From assembly GCA_036278715.1 (NCBI GenBank), contig DASUKN010000073.1, forward strand, positions 1 to 35,747: a stretch of 35,747 nucleotides of DNA, in the 5' to 3' direction. The position numbers were made by a program, and so were the translations under genes. The notes under the pieces are model-generated. The model worked only from the letters and a program-made list of their open reading frames with translations. It searched no databases and was not told where the DNA came from. The stretch is from Udaeobacter sp025935755. Lineage in GTDB: Bacteria > Verrucomicrobiota > Verrucomicrobiia > Chthoniobacterales > UBA10450. This document shows, one piece after another, positions 7,944-16,007 of the stretch. Every line of letters begins with the position of its first letter. Positions within the stretch are counted from its first letter, which is position 1.

Positions 7944-8799
7944 TTCTGATCTTTCCACCAAGGGTCCGTAACTCGGCTAAAGCCATTTTGGCCTGCTCTT
8001 TGTTCGGAGGCTTGCCGTGCCAATGAAAGTCGCGTTCGAATTCTTTCACTCCTTTCCCCGGAATCGTGTGAGCGATAATCACAGACGGCTTTTCGAATGT
8101 TCCCTTCGCTTCATCGATCGCGCCGACGATCTCTCTGAAATTGTGGCCGCTGATTTCCTGAACGTGCCAGTTCCAGGATTCCCATCGATCGCGCACTGGA
8201 TCGAGCGGCATCACATCCTCGGTAAACCCGTCGATCTGGATGTTATTGCGATCGATGATCGCAATCAGATTGCGTAACTTTTCCTTGCCCGCCAGCATGG
8301 CTGCTTCCCAACTTTGTCCCTCATCCAACTCGCCATCGCTCATCAGGCAATAGATGTAGCGTGAGCTGCTTCGGCCCCGGTCGATTCGGTCTGCCAATGC
8401 CATTCCTACAGCCTGGGAAAGCCCTGATCCCAGCGGACCGGAGCTGGTTTCAAGCATCGGTAAAAACTCTCGATGCGGGTGCCCTTGCAAACGCGAGCCA
8501 AATTTCCGCAGGGTCTTTAGCTCGCTCACAGGAAAATATCCGGCGTAAGCCATCGCGGCATAAAGAACCGGACAAATGTGACCGTTGGAAAGAACCAATC
8601 TGTCGCGATCGGGCCAGGCAGGATTTTTTGGGTCCTGTTTTAACACATGAAAATACAACGCGGTGAAAACGTCGGCCATGCCAAGCGGTCCGGCGGTATG
8701 ACCCGAGCCAGCTTCCACCAGCATTTCAATAATCGATTTTCGAATCTCGTTGGCGCGTTCCTCCAACGTTTGAATTTCGTCATCGCTCAGAGCGATCAT
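7930..8799 (-). CDS. transketolase, N-terminal subunit
   Basis: The protein has 289 residues and holds the thiamine-diphosphate binding domain. Visible are SGHTAGPLGMADVFTALYFH near residue 30, the GPLGSGLSQAVGMA loop, and the diphosphate/Mg motif SDGELDEGQSWEAAMLAG with NN about 30 residues on (IIDRNNIQIDG). It pairs with the overlapping C-subunit gene to form one transketolase. GGGGAAG lies about 11 bases before the ATG, a rather long spacing. The gene starts 73 bases after the end of the oxidase operon on the same strand, and no clear terminator is seen between, so some read-through transcription is possible. Confidence 0.92.
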   Translation of the reverse strand: MIALSDDEIQTLEERANEIRKSIIEMLVEAGSGHTAGPLGMADVFTALYFHVLKQDPKNPAWPDRDRLVLSNGHICPVLYAAMAYAGYFPVSELKTLRKFGSRLQGHPHREFLPMLETSSGPLGSGLSQAVGMALADRIDRGRSSSRYIYCLMSDGELDEGQSWEAAMLAGKEKLRNLIAIIDRNNIQIDGFTEDVMPLDPVRDRWESWNWHVQEISGHNFREIVGAIDEAKGTFEKPSVIIAHTIPGKGVKEFERDFHWHGKPPNKEQAKMALAELRTLGGKIRSEHQ

Positions 8800-8871
8800 G
8801 CAAGTTCATCTTCCCCAAGAATGGATCGCATGCCCTTGCGAAGACGGTTCTTTTTCCGGCCGTTGTACGCG

Positions 8872-9168
8872 TCAGTGATTCAGCGGCACCCATCCACGGG
8901 TAAAATAATCGGTGAGCGTGAACGAGAGCATGATGAGCAGCCAGATCAGGCCCACGGTCATCGCCAAATGTAAAAGGCGGCTGCTGCCTTTGATGTGCAT
9001 GAAAAAGAGCGCCACGAGCGTCGCTTTGATGATCGCGATGGCCAACGCAATGATCACGTTGAACATGCCAAGATTGATGTATCCGATGATGCAGGTGAGC
9101 GCGAGGAGGAGCATAAGCGCCGCACAATTGCGCCAATAAATCTTTGCCGGGTGTGTGGCTGTTTCCAT
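8872..9168 (-). CDS. coxD: cytochrome c oxidase subunit IV (caa3-type)
   Basis: The protein has 98 residues and three transmembrane helices: ALMLLLALTCIIGYINLG, VIIALAIAIIKATLVALFFM and LAMTVGLIWLLIMLSFTLTD. The IKATLVALFFMHIKG stretch is characteristic of the prokaryotic subunit IV (CtaF/CyoD-like) that stabilises haem-copper oxidases. The ATG overlaps the coxC stop as TAATG, so it is translationally coupled. It is the last gene of the respiratory operon. Confidence 0.9.
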   Translation of the reverse strand: METATHPAKIYWRNCAALMLLLALTCIIGYINLGMFNVIIALAIAIIKATLVALFFMHIKGSSRLLHLAMTVGLIWLLIMLSFTLTDYFTRGWVPLNH

Positions 9169-9824
9169 TAGCGGTGTCCTGCCAGATACAAAAGTGGGAA
9201 CAGAAAAATCCAGACGATATCGACGAAGTGCCAGTATAGACCAGCGATCTCGATTGGCGTGAAATGGCCGCTGGTAAATTTGCCGGTGCGCGCGATCACC
9301 GCGAAAACGAGCATTATGCAAATTCCAACCGTGACGTGGATCGCGTGCAGGCCAGTCATCGCAAAATAGAGCCAGAAAAAGATCTGCGCGTGGCCCGGAT
9401 TAGGTTGGTGCCATTCGAAATTCAAAACCGGCACCAGGTGGTCGTTCCAATCCTTGTAATACTCGACGCCTTTCAAAATCATGAAAATGATGCCGAAAAA
9501 CGCCGTCCCGACTAACAGCCGAATCAATTGCTTCTGGTTTCGAAGTTCTGCCGCGCGTACTGCCAACGCCATCAGTGTGCTGCTGAACAGCAAAATGGCG
9601 GTATTGATTCCACCGATCGCAACCACTGTGTGATGACTCGCCGCGACGAAATCCCCGGGATAAAGCGAACGAAAAACGGTGTAGGCAAGAAAAAGACCGC
9701 CGAAAAATAACACCTCGGTTGCAAGAAAAATCCACATGCCGAACTGCGCGGCGCCACGCTGTTGTTGGAAATCGTCGAACTGTTCGGCAACGAATCCGAC
9801 CGACATGTTGCTGGTCGTATTCAT
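9168..9824 (-). CDS. coxC: cytochrome c oxidase subunit III
   Basis: The protein has 218 residues with about five transmembrane helices, typical of the short bacterial subunit III. Signatures are FGMWIFLATEVLFFGGLFLA near residue 30, MILKGVEYYKDW in the middle, FFWLYFAMTGLHAIHVTVG, and the C-terminal GLYWHFVDIVWIFLFPLLYL. Subunit III supports proton uptake and stability of the catalytic subunit. It is followed by coxD with a one-base overlap and preceded by a 132-base spacer that contains an inverted-repeat element. Confidence 0.95.
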   Translation of the reverse strand: MNTTSNMSVGFVAEQFDDFQQQRGAAQFGMWIFLATEVLFFGGLFLAYTVFRSLYPGDFVAASHHTVVAIGGINTAILLFSSTLMALAVRAAELRNQKQLIRLLVGTAFFGIIFMILKGVEYYKDWNDHLVPVLNFEWHQPNPGHAQIFFWLYFAMTGLHAIHVTVGICIMLVFAVIARTGKFTSGHFTPIEIAGLYWHFVDIVWIFLFPLLYLAGHR

Positions 9825-9827
9825 AAC

Positions 9828-9943
9828 GGCAGGGCGCGAGCACCGGTCGCGCTTGTTCGAATGTGCATTTGTGTGTTTAACGCCTTCAGCGATAGCTTGG
9901 CTTTCGGCGCGGCAACTGCAGCGCTCGGAGTGCGCGCCCTGCC
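9828..9943. repeat. palindromic-ended element A, in the coxA-coxC spacer
   Basis: The ends are perfect 11-base inverted repeats: GGCAGGGCGCG at 9828-9838 and its complement at 9933-9943. The 116-base element fills nearly the whole spacer between coxA and coxC. No coding frame is evident. A degenerate relative, with a GGCAGGGCG end and a CGGAGTG block near the other end, lies at 27375-27436. The sequence is of the REP/MITE type; mobility is inferred only. Confidence 0.6.
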
Positions 9944-9956
9944 AAAAGATATCCCT

Positions 9957-11609
9957 TCAAATGCTGGCCAGATCGAGATCCGCATCTTTTTCCGGTGAGT
10001 AGTTGTATGGATCGCTTGTTACGACCGGTGTTACTTTGAAATTGTGAGTTGGAGGCGGCGAACTGGTTTGCCATTCCAGCCCGGTCGCGCGCCAGGGATT
10101 TGGACCAGCTACGCGGCCGTGTTTAGCCGACCAGATGAAATAAATCAATGGCATCACATAACCGACGCCGAGGATCGAAGCACCGGCGGTCGAGAGCACG
10201 TGAAACACCTGGAACTCCGGTGGATAAACATGATAACGGCGCGGTTGACCGAGATAACCAAGAACAAACAGCGGGAAAAAAGTCAGATTGAATCCGAGAA
10301 ACGTGGCGAGGGCAGCCAGTTTTCCCCACAACTCGGGATAGAGACGGCCGGTGATCTTTGGCCACCAATAATGAAGGCCGCCCATGAAACCGGTGACCAT
10401 TCCGCCGACCATGATGTAATGGAAATGAGCGATGATGAAATAGGTGTCGTGCACGTGAACGTCGACTGAGAGGGTGGCGAGAAAAAGTCCGGTAAGACCG
10501 CCGATAACAAACAGTCCAATGAATCCCAGGGCGTAGAGCATCGGGGTCGCAAAATGAATCGAGCCTTTGCGCAACGTTGCTGTCCAGTTAAAAACCTTCA
10601 CACCCGACGGAACAGCCACGAGAAAACTCAAGGCCGAGAAAATCATCCCGGCGTAAACGGATTGGCTCGAGACAAACATATGGTGTCCCCAGACCAAAAA
10701 TCCAAGAATGGCGATGGCCATGCTGGCGCAAGCGACCCATCCGTATCCGTAGACCCGTTTGCGCGAAAAACAGGCGATCAATTCGCTAACTACACCCATG
10801 CCGGGCAGGATCATGATGTACACCGCTGGATGCGAATAGAACCAGAACATGTGCTGAAACAGGATTGGATCGCCGCCCAGGTTCGGATCGAAGATCCCAA
10901 CGCCCCAAATTCGTTCGAGGGAAATCAAACCGAGCGTCATTGCGAGCACGGGCGTCGCGAGCACCATCATCAGGCTCGTTGCGTAAAGCGACCAGACGAA
11001 CAGCGGTAACCGAAACCAGGTCAAACCGGGCGCCCGCATTTTGTGTGTTGTGACGATGAAATTGATTCCGGTGATGATGGTGGCAAAGCCGGCAACGAAC
11101 ACACCAGCCGCCATCGAGATCACGTGCGAGTTTGCGTAAGTGGTGCTGTAAGGCGTATAAAACGTCCACCCGGTATCGACTCCTCCGCGAATTAGCGACC
11201 ATGTCGCGAACGCGCCGCCGAGCACAAAAAGATACCAACTCGTCAGGTTCAATTTTGGAAATGCGACGTCGCGGGCGCCGAGCATCATCGGCAACACAAA
11301 ATTTCCAAGCACGGCAGGGATCGACGGAATGAGGAAAAACCAAACCATCAGCGTACCATGAATCGTGAATAGCTTGTTGTAAGTCTCGGATGTCATGAGC
11401 CCGCCGGTGGGATACAGCAGTTCGATTCGCATCAAGGCAGCGGCGACGCTGGCGATAGCGAAGAAAAACAAAATGGTGAACAGATACAGAATGCCAATCC
11501 GCTTGTGATCGGTGGTGAGCAGCCAGGAACGAACGGAGTGTTCGCTCAAGTAATTCGGGCGCGCGAACTCGCCTCCTGTCTGAATATCGATTTCCGTTGC
11601 ACTAATCAT
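9957..11609 (-). CDS. coxA: cytochrome c oxidase subunit I (type A2)
   Basis: The protein has 550 residues and about twelve helices. It is the catalytic haem-copper subunit that reduces oxygen to water and pumps protons. Haem and copper ligands are visible in FTIHGTLMVWFF (residue ~90), FWFYSHPAVYIMILPG (~255, Cu His and cross-linked Tyr), WGHHMF (~310) and HFHYIMVGG (~395). The helix VI motif is YSHPAV rather than HPEV, so the D-channel Glu is replaced by the Tyr-Ser pair that defines the A2 subgroup. It follows coxB after a spacer that holds element B. There is no strong Shine-Dalgarno site just before the ATG, perhaps because of that insertion. Confidence 0.97.
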   Translation of the reverse strand: MISATEIDIQTGGEFARPNYLSEHSVRSWLLTTDHKRIGILYLFTILFFFAIASVAAALMRIELLYPTGGLMTSETYNKLFTIHGTLMVWFFLIPSIPAVLGNFVLPMMLGARDVAFPKLNLTSWYLFVLGGAFATWSLIRGGVDTGWTFYTPYSTTYANSHVISMAAGVFVAGFATIITGINFIVTTHKMRAPGLTWFRLPLFVWSLYATSLMMVLATPVLAMTLGLISLERIWGVGIFDPNLGGDPILFQHMFWFYSHPAVYIMILPGMGVVSELIACFSRKRVYGYGWVACASMAIAILGFLVWGHHMFVSSQSVYAGMIFSALSFLVAVPSGVKVFNWTATLRKGSIHFATPMLYALGFIGLFVIGGLTGLFLATLSVDVHVHDTYFIIAHFHYIMVGGMVTGFMGGLHYWWPKITGRLYPELWGKLAALATFLGFNLTFFPLFVLGYLGQPRRYHVYPPEFQVFHVLSTAGASILGVGYVMPLIYFIWSAKHGRVAGPNPWRATGLEWQTSSPPPTHNFKVTPVVTSDPYNYSPEKDADLDLASI

Positions 11610-11613
11610 AAAT

Positions 11614-11738
11614 TGTCATTGTGAGCGAAGCGAAGAATGTCTGATTTTTGCCTGGCAGATCGAGTGCAACCGCCAGAGATGTTTGAAAGCCTGGCCTCAT
11701 GCTTCGCATTTCGTTGCAGCGCTTCGCTCAACATGACA
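11614..11738. repeat. palindromic-ended element B, in the coxB-coxA spacer
   Basis: The left end TGTCATTGTGAGCGAAGCG (11614-11632) is matched by an inverted copy at 11720-11738 with two mismatches. The element is 125 bases long and nearly fills the gap between the coxB stop and the coxA start. Its end (GAGCGAAG..GAGAAT/GAAGAAT) resembles that of element C inside the sco gene, so the two look like one family. No protein is encoded. It could form a hairpin in the operon mRNA and so affect stability or the relative expression of coxA. Confidence 0.65.
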
Positions 11739-11741
11739 GAA

Positions 11742-12686
11742 TCATCTGGGTGGTGGTTCCTGTTGCCCGATCGCTTTCACGTACGCGATCAACTGCATGA
11801 TCTCTTGCTCGCTTAAGTGGCCTGAGAAACTCGGCATGATGTTGTCGTAACCGGCGGTTATTTGTTTGGCCGGCTGCAAAATTGAGTCACGCAAATATTG
11901 ATCGTCTGCTGTGACCACGGTCCCATTGGCGAGCGGCACTGGGTTTCGATAGAGACCCTGCAGCAACGGCGCGTGAAATTGCGAATTCACCGCGTGGCAA
12001 CCACTACAGCCTCGGTCGTGGAAAAGACGCTCGCCGGCGCGTACGATCGATTCGGTTTGTTCGCCGGTTTTCAGCCAGTTCTCGTAGGCCTGCGGTTGCA
12101 TCACTACAACGCGGCCGATCATCCGCGCGTGTTGTGTTCCGCAATATTGGGAACAAAAAATGTGGTACTCGCCTGTGCGCGTCGGTTTGAACCATTCACT
12201 CGTATATTTTCCGGGCACAACGTCCTGTTTCACGCGAAACGCCGGCACAAAGAAGCTGTGAATCACGTCCTGTGAGATCATGGTCAACGCGACGGTGCGA
12301 TTGATGGGGACGTGCAATTCGTTGATCTCACGTTTGCCTTCGGCGTGCTGGACCTTCCACATCCATTGTTTGCCCACCACCTCAACATCGATCGCGTTGC
12401 CCGGTCTGCGTTCGAGGCGAAAATAATCCACCGCGCCCCAGCTAAATAGCGCAAGGCCCATTAACATCGGCAGTGTTGTCCATCCGACCTCGACAGCGTT
12501 CGAACCGTTCGAAGGATTCGAGCGATCGGCAGAAGAACCGCGCCGGTATTTAATGCAGAAGAAAAGAATCGGCAGGAAAACGACGGCAATAAAAAAGAGC
12601 GAGATCAACGTGAGCACGAAAAAAAGCGTGTCGACTCCGTACGCGGTGCTAGAAGCTTGCGGCGGAAAAAGATGGAACTGGTCCAT
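11742..12686 (-). CDS. coxB: cytochrome c oxidase subunit II with fused cytochrome c (caa3)
   Basis: The protein has 314 residues. Two N-terminal helices (around residues 20-45 and 70-90) are followed by the periplasmic CuA domain with IHSFFVPAFRVK and FCSQYCGTQHARM, which supply the two Cys, the His and the Met ligands. A C-terminal cytochrome c domain (residues ~215-310) has CSGCH for covalent haem and a later M-P-S axial ligand region. This fusion defines caa3-type oxidases and delivers electrons straight to CuA. The start lies three bases after the sco stop. The gene fits immediately downstream of ACIII genes, as expected for a linked supercomplex. Confidence 0.96.
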   Translation of the reverse strand: MDQFHLFPPQASSTAYGVDTLFFVLTLISLFFIAVVFLPILFFCIKYRRGSSADRSNPSNGSNAVEVGWTTLPMLMGLALFSWGAVDYFRLERRPGNAIDVEVVGKQWMWKVQHAEGKREINELHVPINRTVALTMISQDVIHSFFVPAFRVKQDVVPGKYTSEWFKPTRTGEYHIFCSQYCGTQHARMIGRVVVMQPQAYENWLKTGEQTESIVRAGERLFHDRGCSGCHAVNSQFHAPLLQGLYRNPVPLANGTVVTADDQYLRDSILQPAKQITAGYDNIMPSFSGHLSEQEIMQLIAYVKAIGQQEPPPR

Positions 12687-12689
12687 ATG

Positions 12690-13634
12690 TCATCCCGTTA
12701 TCCCTGCTCGCTTGTATGAGGCACGAGCCATCCGAAATACCCAAAGCGCCATTAACACCACAAAGCCGGCGCTCGCGAAACGCAACACTGACAATATCAA
12801 TGCACCATACTTACCGGTGACGGGATTGTAATGATAACAAAGCAACAAGATCTGCGATAGAACGGAACCGGACTTGCCTTCTCTTGCCGCCGCGAGGGCG
12901 TCCCGCAACTCGGTAGAATTGAATGTAACGCCAAAAACATAACGCGAGATTTTGCCGTCCGGCGTGAGAACAATAACGCCGCTCGGATGAGCGTATTGTT
13001 TGATCTCGGGATCGTAAGCGTATCGATAACCAAGTTCATTCGTGATCTGCGTGATCGCGCCTGAGTTTCCAGTAAGACAATGCCAGCCATCTGCCGCCCC
13101 CGATCTGCCATAGCGACGAAGGTAAAGCGCCTTTCTGTCGGCCGCGGCGGCGGCTGTTTCGTTGGGATCGATGCTTAGCTCCACAACATCGAAATCGGTG
13201 CCAACGCTGGCGCGCAGATTTTGAAGCGCGTTTATCAAACCATCGTTGATCATGGTACAAAGCATCGGGCACCGGTAATAGCCAGGGACGAAAATCACCG
13301 GTCGATTCCCGAAGAGCGCGCCGAGTTTCAACGAGCGGCCCGTTTCATCTCCAAAAATGAGATCACGCGAAATCTGCTGGCCCGGATGCTGTTCGAATTT
13401 GACACGGCTGAGGTCGCCGGGAGTGAGCGCGAGAAGAGAACCTGCGAAACCAAAAAAGAAAATCACGGTGACACCGAGCGAAGTCGAGAATGGAGCGGGT
13501 CGGGCAGCCGTGACATGGACGGGGAGGCCGGAGGCCGAGCGAGTGGGAAGCGAGCGAATCAAACCCCGCGGCGATATCGTTGATGAGGCATCGGGATGTC
13601 TCGACTTCGCTAGACAACACAAAAACTTTTTCAT
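12690..13634 (-). CDS. SCO1/SenC-family copper chaperone, N-terminus enlarged by a repeat element
   Basis: The protein has 314 residues as read from ATG 13634. The thioredoxin-like domain has the copper-binding YYRCPMLCTM (C-x3-C) and the third ligand His in YAHPSGV. It delivers copper to CuA of CoxB. A C-terminal helix (ILSVLRFASAGFVVLMALWVF) anchors it. The hydrophobic export segment GVTVIFFFGFAGSLLA starts only at about residue 54. Residues ~8-53 are encoded by a 135-base element with perfect 13-base inverted ends. The ATG at 13634 overlaps the upstream stop as ATGA, so it is the natural start and the element keeps the frame. A GTG at the start of VIFFFG is a poor alternative. Confidence 0.88.
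   Translation of the reverse strand: MKKFLCCLAKSRHPDASSTISPRGLIRSLPTRSASGLPVHVTAARPAPFSTSLGVTVIFFFGFAGSLLALTPGDLSRVKFEQHPGQQISRDLIFGDETGRSLKLGALFGNRPVIFVPGYYRCPMLCTMINDGLINALQNLRASVGTDFDVVELSIDPNETAAAAADRKALYLRRYGRSGAADGWHCLTGNSGAITQITNELGYRYAYDPEIKQYAHPSGVIVLTPDGKISRYVFGVTFNSTELRDALAAAREGKSGSVLSQILLLCYHYNPVTGKYGALILSVLRFASAGFVVLMALWVFRMARASYKRAGITG
13477..13611. repeat. palindromic-ended element C, in frame inside the sco gene
   Basis: Perfect 13-base inverted repeats, AGCGAAGTCGAGA at 13477-13489 and TCTCGACTTCGCT at 13599-13611, bound 135 bases. That is exactly 45 codons, so the frame is preserved. It lies between the first seven codons of the sco gene and the codons for its membrane-targeting segment. 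The encoded stretch is basic and proline/serine rich with no domain. The ends resemble those of element B. Confidence 0.65.
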
Positions 13635-14089
13635 CGCTCGTTAGGCTTTTGGAGCCGCGGAGGGCTCGCTGTTTCGCCGGGCCGCGCCTGCATCAAGCTC
13701 AGCGGAGTTTGTCCTGCACCGACGTCAGGCAGGCCGCGATCCAGCAGGAGTTGCATTGCGCGATCGATGGGAATGCGGACCGTTCCCGCATTTCGATCGA
13801 TCCAGCCGTAGGACGTCAAATCCGCATCTTCTGCCGCTCGCAGTTCCGCCAAACTTGCGCCCGGCTTCACTTCGAGCCGCGGTTGTGGAAATTTTCGGAC
13901 GCGAGTCGCTGGAATATTGGCTGATCCGGAGGTAACGGCAGGTTCACGGCCCTTGAAGTAATGCATCAATAATGTGACCACGATGAAAATCGCGACGCAC
14001 GACAGCAGCAGCAGGAACGCGATGGTGAATAACGCAGGCACGTCCGCGTCTTTTCGCTCGTAACCGCGAGTGCCGGTATTCGCGTTCAT
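13631..14089 (-). CDS. ACIII-associated membrane protein of unknown function
   Basis: The protein has 152 residues. A single helix (ALFTIAFLLLLSCVAIFIVVTLLM) follows a short N-terminus, then a periplasmic part. This holds FPQPRLEVKP, LRAAEDADLTSYGWID and GTVRIPIDRAMQLLLDRGLP. Similar small proteins with the YGW.D...G.VRIPID.AM pattern occur in alternative complex III/oxidase operons; no biochemical role is known to me. Start ATG 14089 overlaps the actF stop (ATGA), and its own stop overlaps the sco start. The longer frame to 14290 lies inside actF and is rejected. Confidence 0.8.
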   Translation of the reverse strand: MNANTGTRGYERKDADVPALFTIAFLLLLSCVAIFIVVTLLMHYFKGREPAVTSGSANIPATRVRKFPQPRLEVKPGASLAELRAAEDADLTSYGWIDRNAGTVRIPIDRAMQLLLDRGLPDVGAGQTPLSLMQARPGETASPPRLQKPNER

Positions 14090-15252
14090 GCCGGCATGGC
14101 CACGGCGAACCGCGGGTCGTTCAACGGTACGACTGGCCTTCCCTCCAGGTTTTTCAAAAATGCGGCAGTCCAAATGCCGCCGATGCCAATAAACGCGACT
14201 ACTGCCCACCAACTGAAATAAAGATGTCCCTGATCCAGGCTGGGCGCGATTGTCCACCACACGTCGACCACACGCGCGATGAGGATGCATGCCGCCACGC
14301 TCGCCAGAGTCTGGAAGCGCCTTTTAACCGGACGCATTAGCAGCAGAAAAAACGGAATGAAGAAGTTAAAGAGAAACAAGAACACGCATGCCCACCGCCA
14401 GCCGCCCGCGACGCGGCTGAGATACCAGGAGATTTCGTTAGGCAAATTCCCAGACCAGATAATCAGCAATTGTCCAAACTGGAGGTAAGCCCACAGCATG
14501 GTAAACGCCAGAAGCAGGTTCCCGATCTTGTGCAGCGTGTCGTCGATCGAGATAACCGGAGCGAACTGCGGGTTATGCCTAACCACTGAAAGAAGAAAAA
14601 TCACCAGGGCCAGCGCGCTTAGCATCTGGCCGATGCAAAGCATCACGGCGAACATGGTTGAATACCAATTCTTCTCGAGAGACATCAACCAGTCGAGTGC
14701 CGCAAACGTCATGGTCACCGGGTAGATCACCAGTCCGGGGCCGCTCAGCGTGCGCAATTTGCGTGTCGGCTCGACCGAGGCCGTCGCGTCCTGCTGTTTC
14801 GACCATTTCAAAAGAAAATGCGCCATGATGATCCAGATCGCGAATACCACGGCGCTGCGGATGATGTAGCCTGGTGTGTTGAGATAATAGAGGCGGCTGC
14901 GAAGAATCTCGCTTTCCGCAACAATGGCAGGATTCTTCCACGGGTAGAGGTGCGAGAGGCCAAAAAAAATCGGGACAAACAGAATCGCCAGTAACGGCAA
15001 AGTACCTACTGCGGATTCTAAAAATCGGCGGACGCTATAGCCCCAGTAACCGCTCGTGAGATGATGAGTCATTAACAGCCCGAGCGCGCCAAGCGCAAGT
15101 CCGAGAAAGAATTGATGGCCAAAGAGGTATCCCGCAAAGAAGGTGGCAGGCGAAAGGACCCAGCCTGCAATGCAGCCAGCCAACCCAAGAATGCCGACGG
15201 TTGCGGAGATGAACGTGGCGCGTCGAACCGGGCTGATCGCATTAGAGCTCAT
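14086..15252 (-). CDS. actF: alternative complex III subunit ActF (NrfD-like, second quinone subunit)
   Basis: The protein has 388 residues with about ten predicted helices and no cofactor motif. It resembles the smaller NrfD-like membrane subunit of alternative complex III, which pairs with ActC in the membrane arm. Recognisable stretches are GYLFGHQFFLGLALGALGLL, LYYLNTPGYIIRSAVVFAIW, TFAALDWLMSLEKNWYST and the C-terminal YFSWWAVVAFIGIGGIW. It is coupled by ATGA overlaps to actE upstream and to the small membrane protein gene downstream. Confidence 0.93.
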   Translation of the reverse strand: MSSNAISPVRRATFISATVGILGLAGCIAGWVLSPATFFAGYLFGHQFFLGLALGALGLLMTHHLTSGYWGYSVRRFLESAVGTLPLLAILFVPIFFGLSHLYPWKNPAIVAESEILRSRLYYLNTPGYIIRSAVVFAIWIIMAHFLLKWSKQQDATASVEPTRKLRTLSGPGLVIYPVTMTFAALDWLMSLEKNWYSTMFAVMLCIGQMLSALALVIFLLSVVRHNPQFAPVISIDDTLHKIGNLLLAFTMLWAYLQFGQLLIIWSGNLPNEISWYLSRVAGGWRWACVFLFLFNFFIPFFLLLMRPVKRRFQTLASVAACILIARVVDVWWTIAPSLDQGHLYFSWWAVVAFIGIGGIWTAAFLKNLEGRPVVPLNDPRFAVAMPA

Positions 15253-16007
15253 TTTCGGCTCTCCAGTTTTTGCTGCTCAGCAACAGCAAGGTCAGATGCG
15301 TTGGCGTTGTGACTGAGCTGCAGAGCGCGGATGTACGCAGCGATGGCCCAGCGGTCTTCCGGTTCGACACGCGTCGCGTAGGAATACATCACGCCATAAC
15401 CATTCGTGATGACGTCAAAAAAATGGCCTATCGGCGCGTTGCGCAGACGCGGAACATGGTAGGAAGGGGGTTGCGGAAACCCGCGTAGCACTACCATCCC
15501 GTTCCCGCTGCCGGTGCGGTCATGGCATTCCGCACACATCGCCTCAAATCGTTCGCGCCCACGGGCCATCAGTGCCGGTGTCAGTTTGACAGGAAGCTCT
15601 GTTATATAAGTTCCATTTGTTAGGCCGGTGTAAAACGCATCATTCTCCCTGGCGTTTCGCCATGCGACTGTGTGCGGCGGAATCGGACGTGCGTTCGCTT
15701 GATCCGAAAAGAAATCGCTCTCCGAGAGCGGCTTCGCCTTTGGCTGGTTCATCATGTCCCGCCGGCAGGCTGCGATGAGCGGAATGATTGAAAGCAGCAA
15801 TGGTAGCGCGCGACCCAGCCATTTATTTCGTTTTGATAACTCAGTTGGCCCTGTCATTAACACCGCTGCTTCAGCCCGGTGACAAACGTGGTGAGAACGG
15901 CAAACCGTTTTAATGGTTTCTACGCTGGGTGAGAGGCCTTGAAACGGCTGAGCACTATCACTCGTGTAGATCCACCGGGCTGAAGCCCCAGTGTTAATGA
16001 TATTCAT
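15249..16007 (-). CDS. actE: alternative complex III monohaem cytochrome c lipoprotein ActE
   Basis: The mature protein is a single-haem cytochrome c: RFEAMCAECHDRTGSGNGM gives CAECH, with a later YSYATRVEP region. It passes electrons from ActA/ActB towards the oxidase. A lipoprotein signal (LLSIIPLIAAC) ends at about residue 81 of the 252-residue reading. The start is uncertain. ATG 16007 has GGAGG seven bases upstream and overlaps the actD stop (ATGA), but codons 4-50 come from a repeat element. ATG 15857 would give a normal 202-residue lipoprotein but has a weak ribosome-binding site within the element. I give the longer form because its signals are native. Confidence 0.9.
   Translation of the reverse strand: MNIINTGASARWIYTSDSAQPFQGLSPSVETIKTVCRSHHVCHRAEAAVLMTGPTELSKRNKWLGRALPLLLSIIPLIAACRRDMMNQPKAKPLSESDFFSDQANARPIPPHTVAWRNARENDAFYTGLTNGTYITELPVKLTPALMARGRERFEAMCAECHDRTGSGNGMVVLRGFPQPPSYHVPRLRNAPIGHFFDVITNGYGVMYSYATRVEPEDRWAIAAYIRALQLSHNANASDLAVAEQQKLESRK
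15856..15998. repeat. palindromic-ended element D, between the actD stop and the actE signal peptide
   Basis: A 26-base end at 15856-15881 is matched by its inverted copy at 15973-15998, with four mismatches (shared core CACCGGGCTGAAGC and GTGTTAAT). The 143-base element starts three codons into actE as read from the native ATGA start. It ends at the second possible ATG (15857). The reading frame is open across it. Its ends differ from those of elements A-C. Confidence 0.7.

Noticed and set aside
6957..8799. Two adjacent transketolase pieces as a possible frameshifted gene
   Set aside because: Each piece has complete domains and its own start with a normal overlap; split transketolases are widespread.
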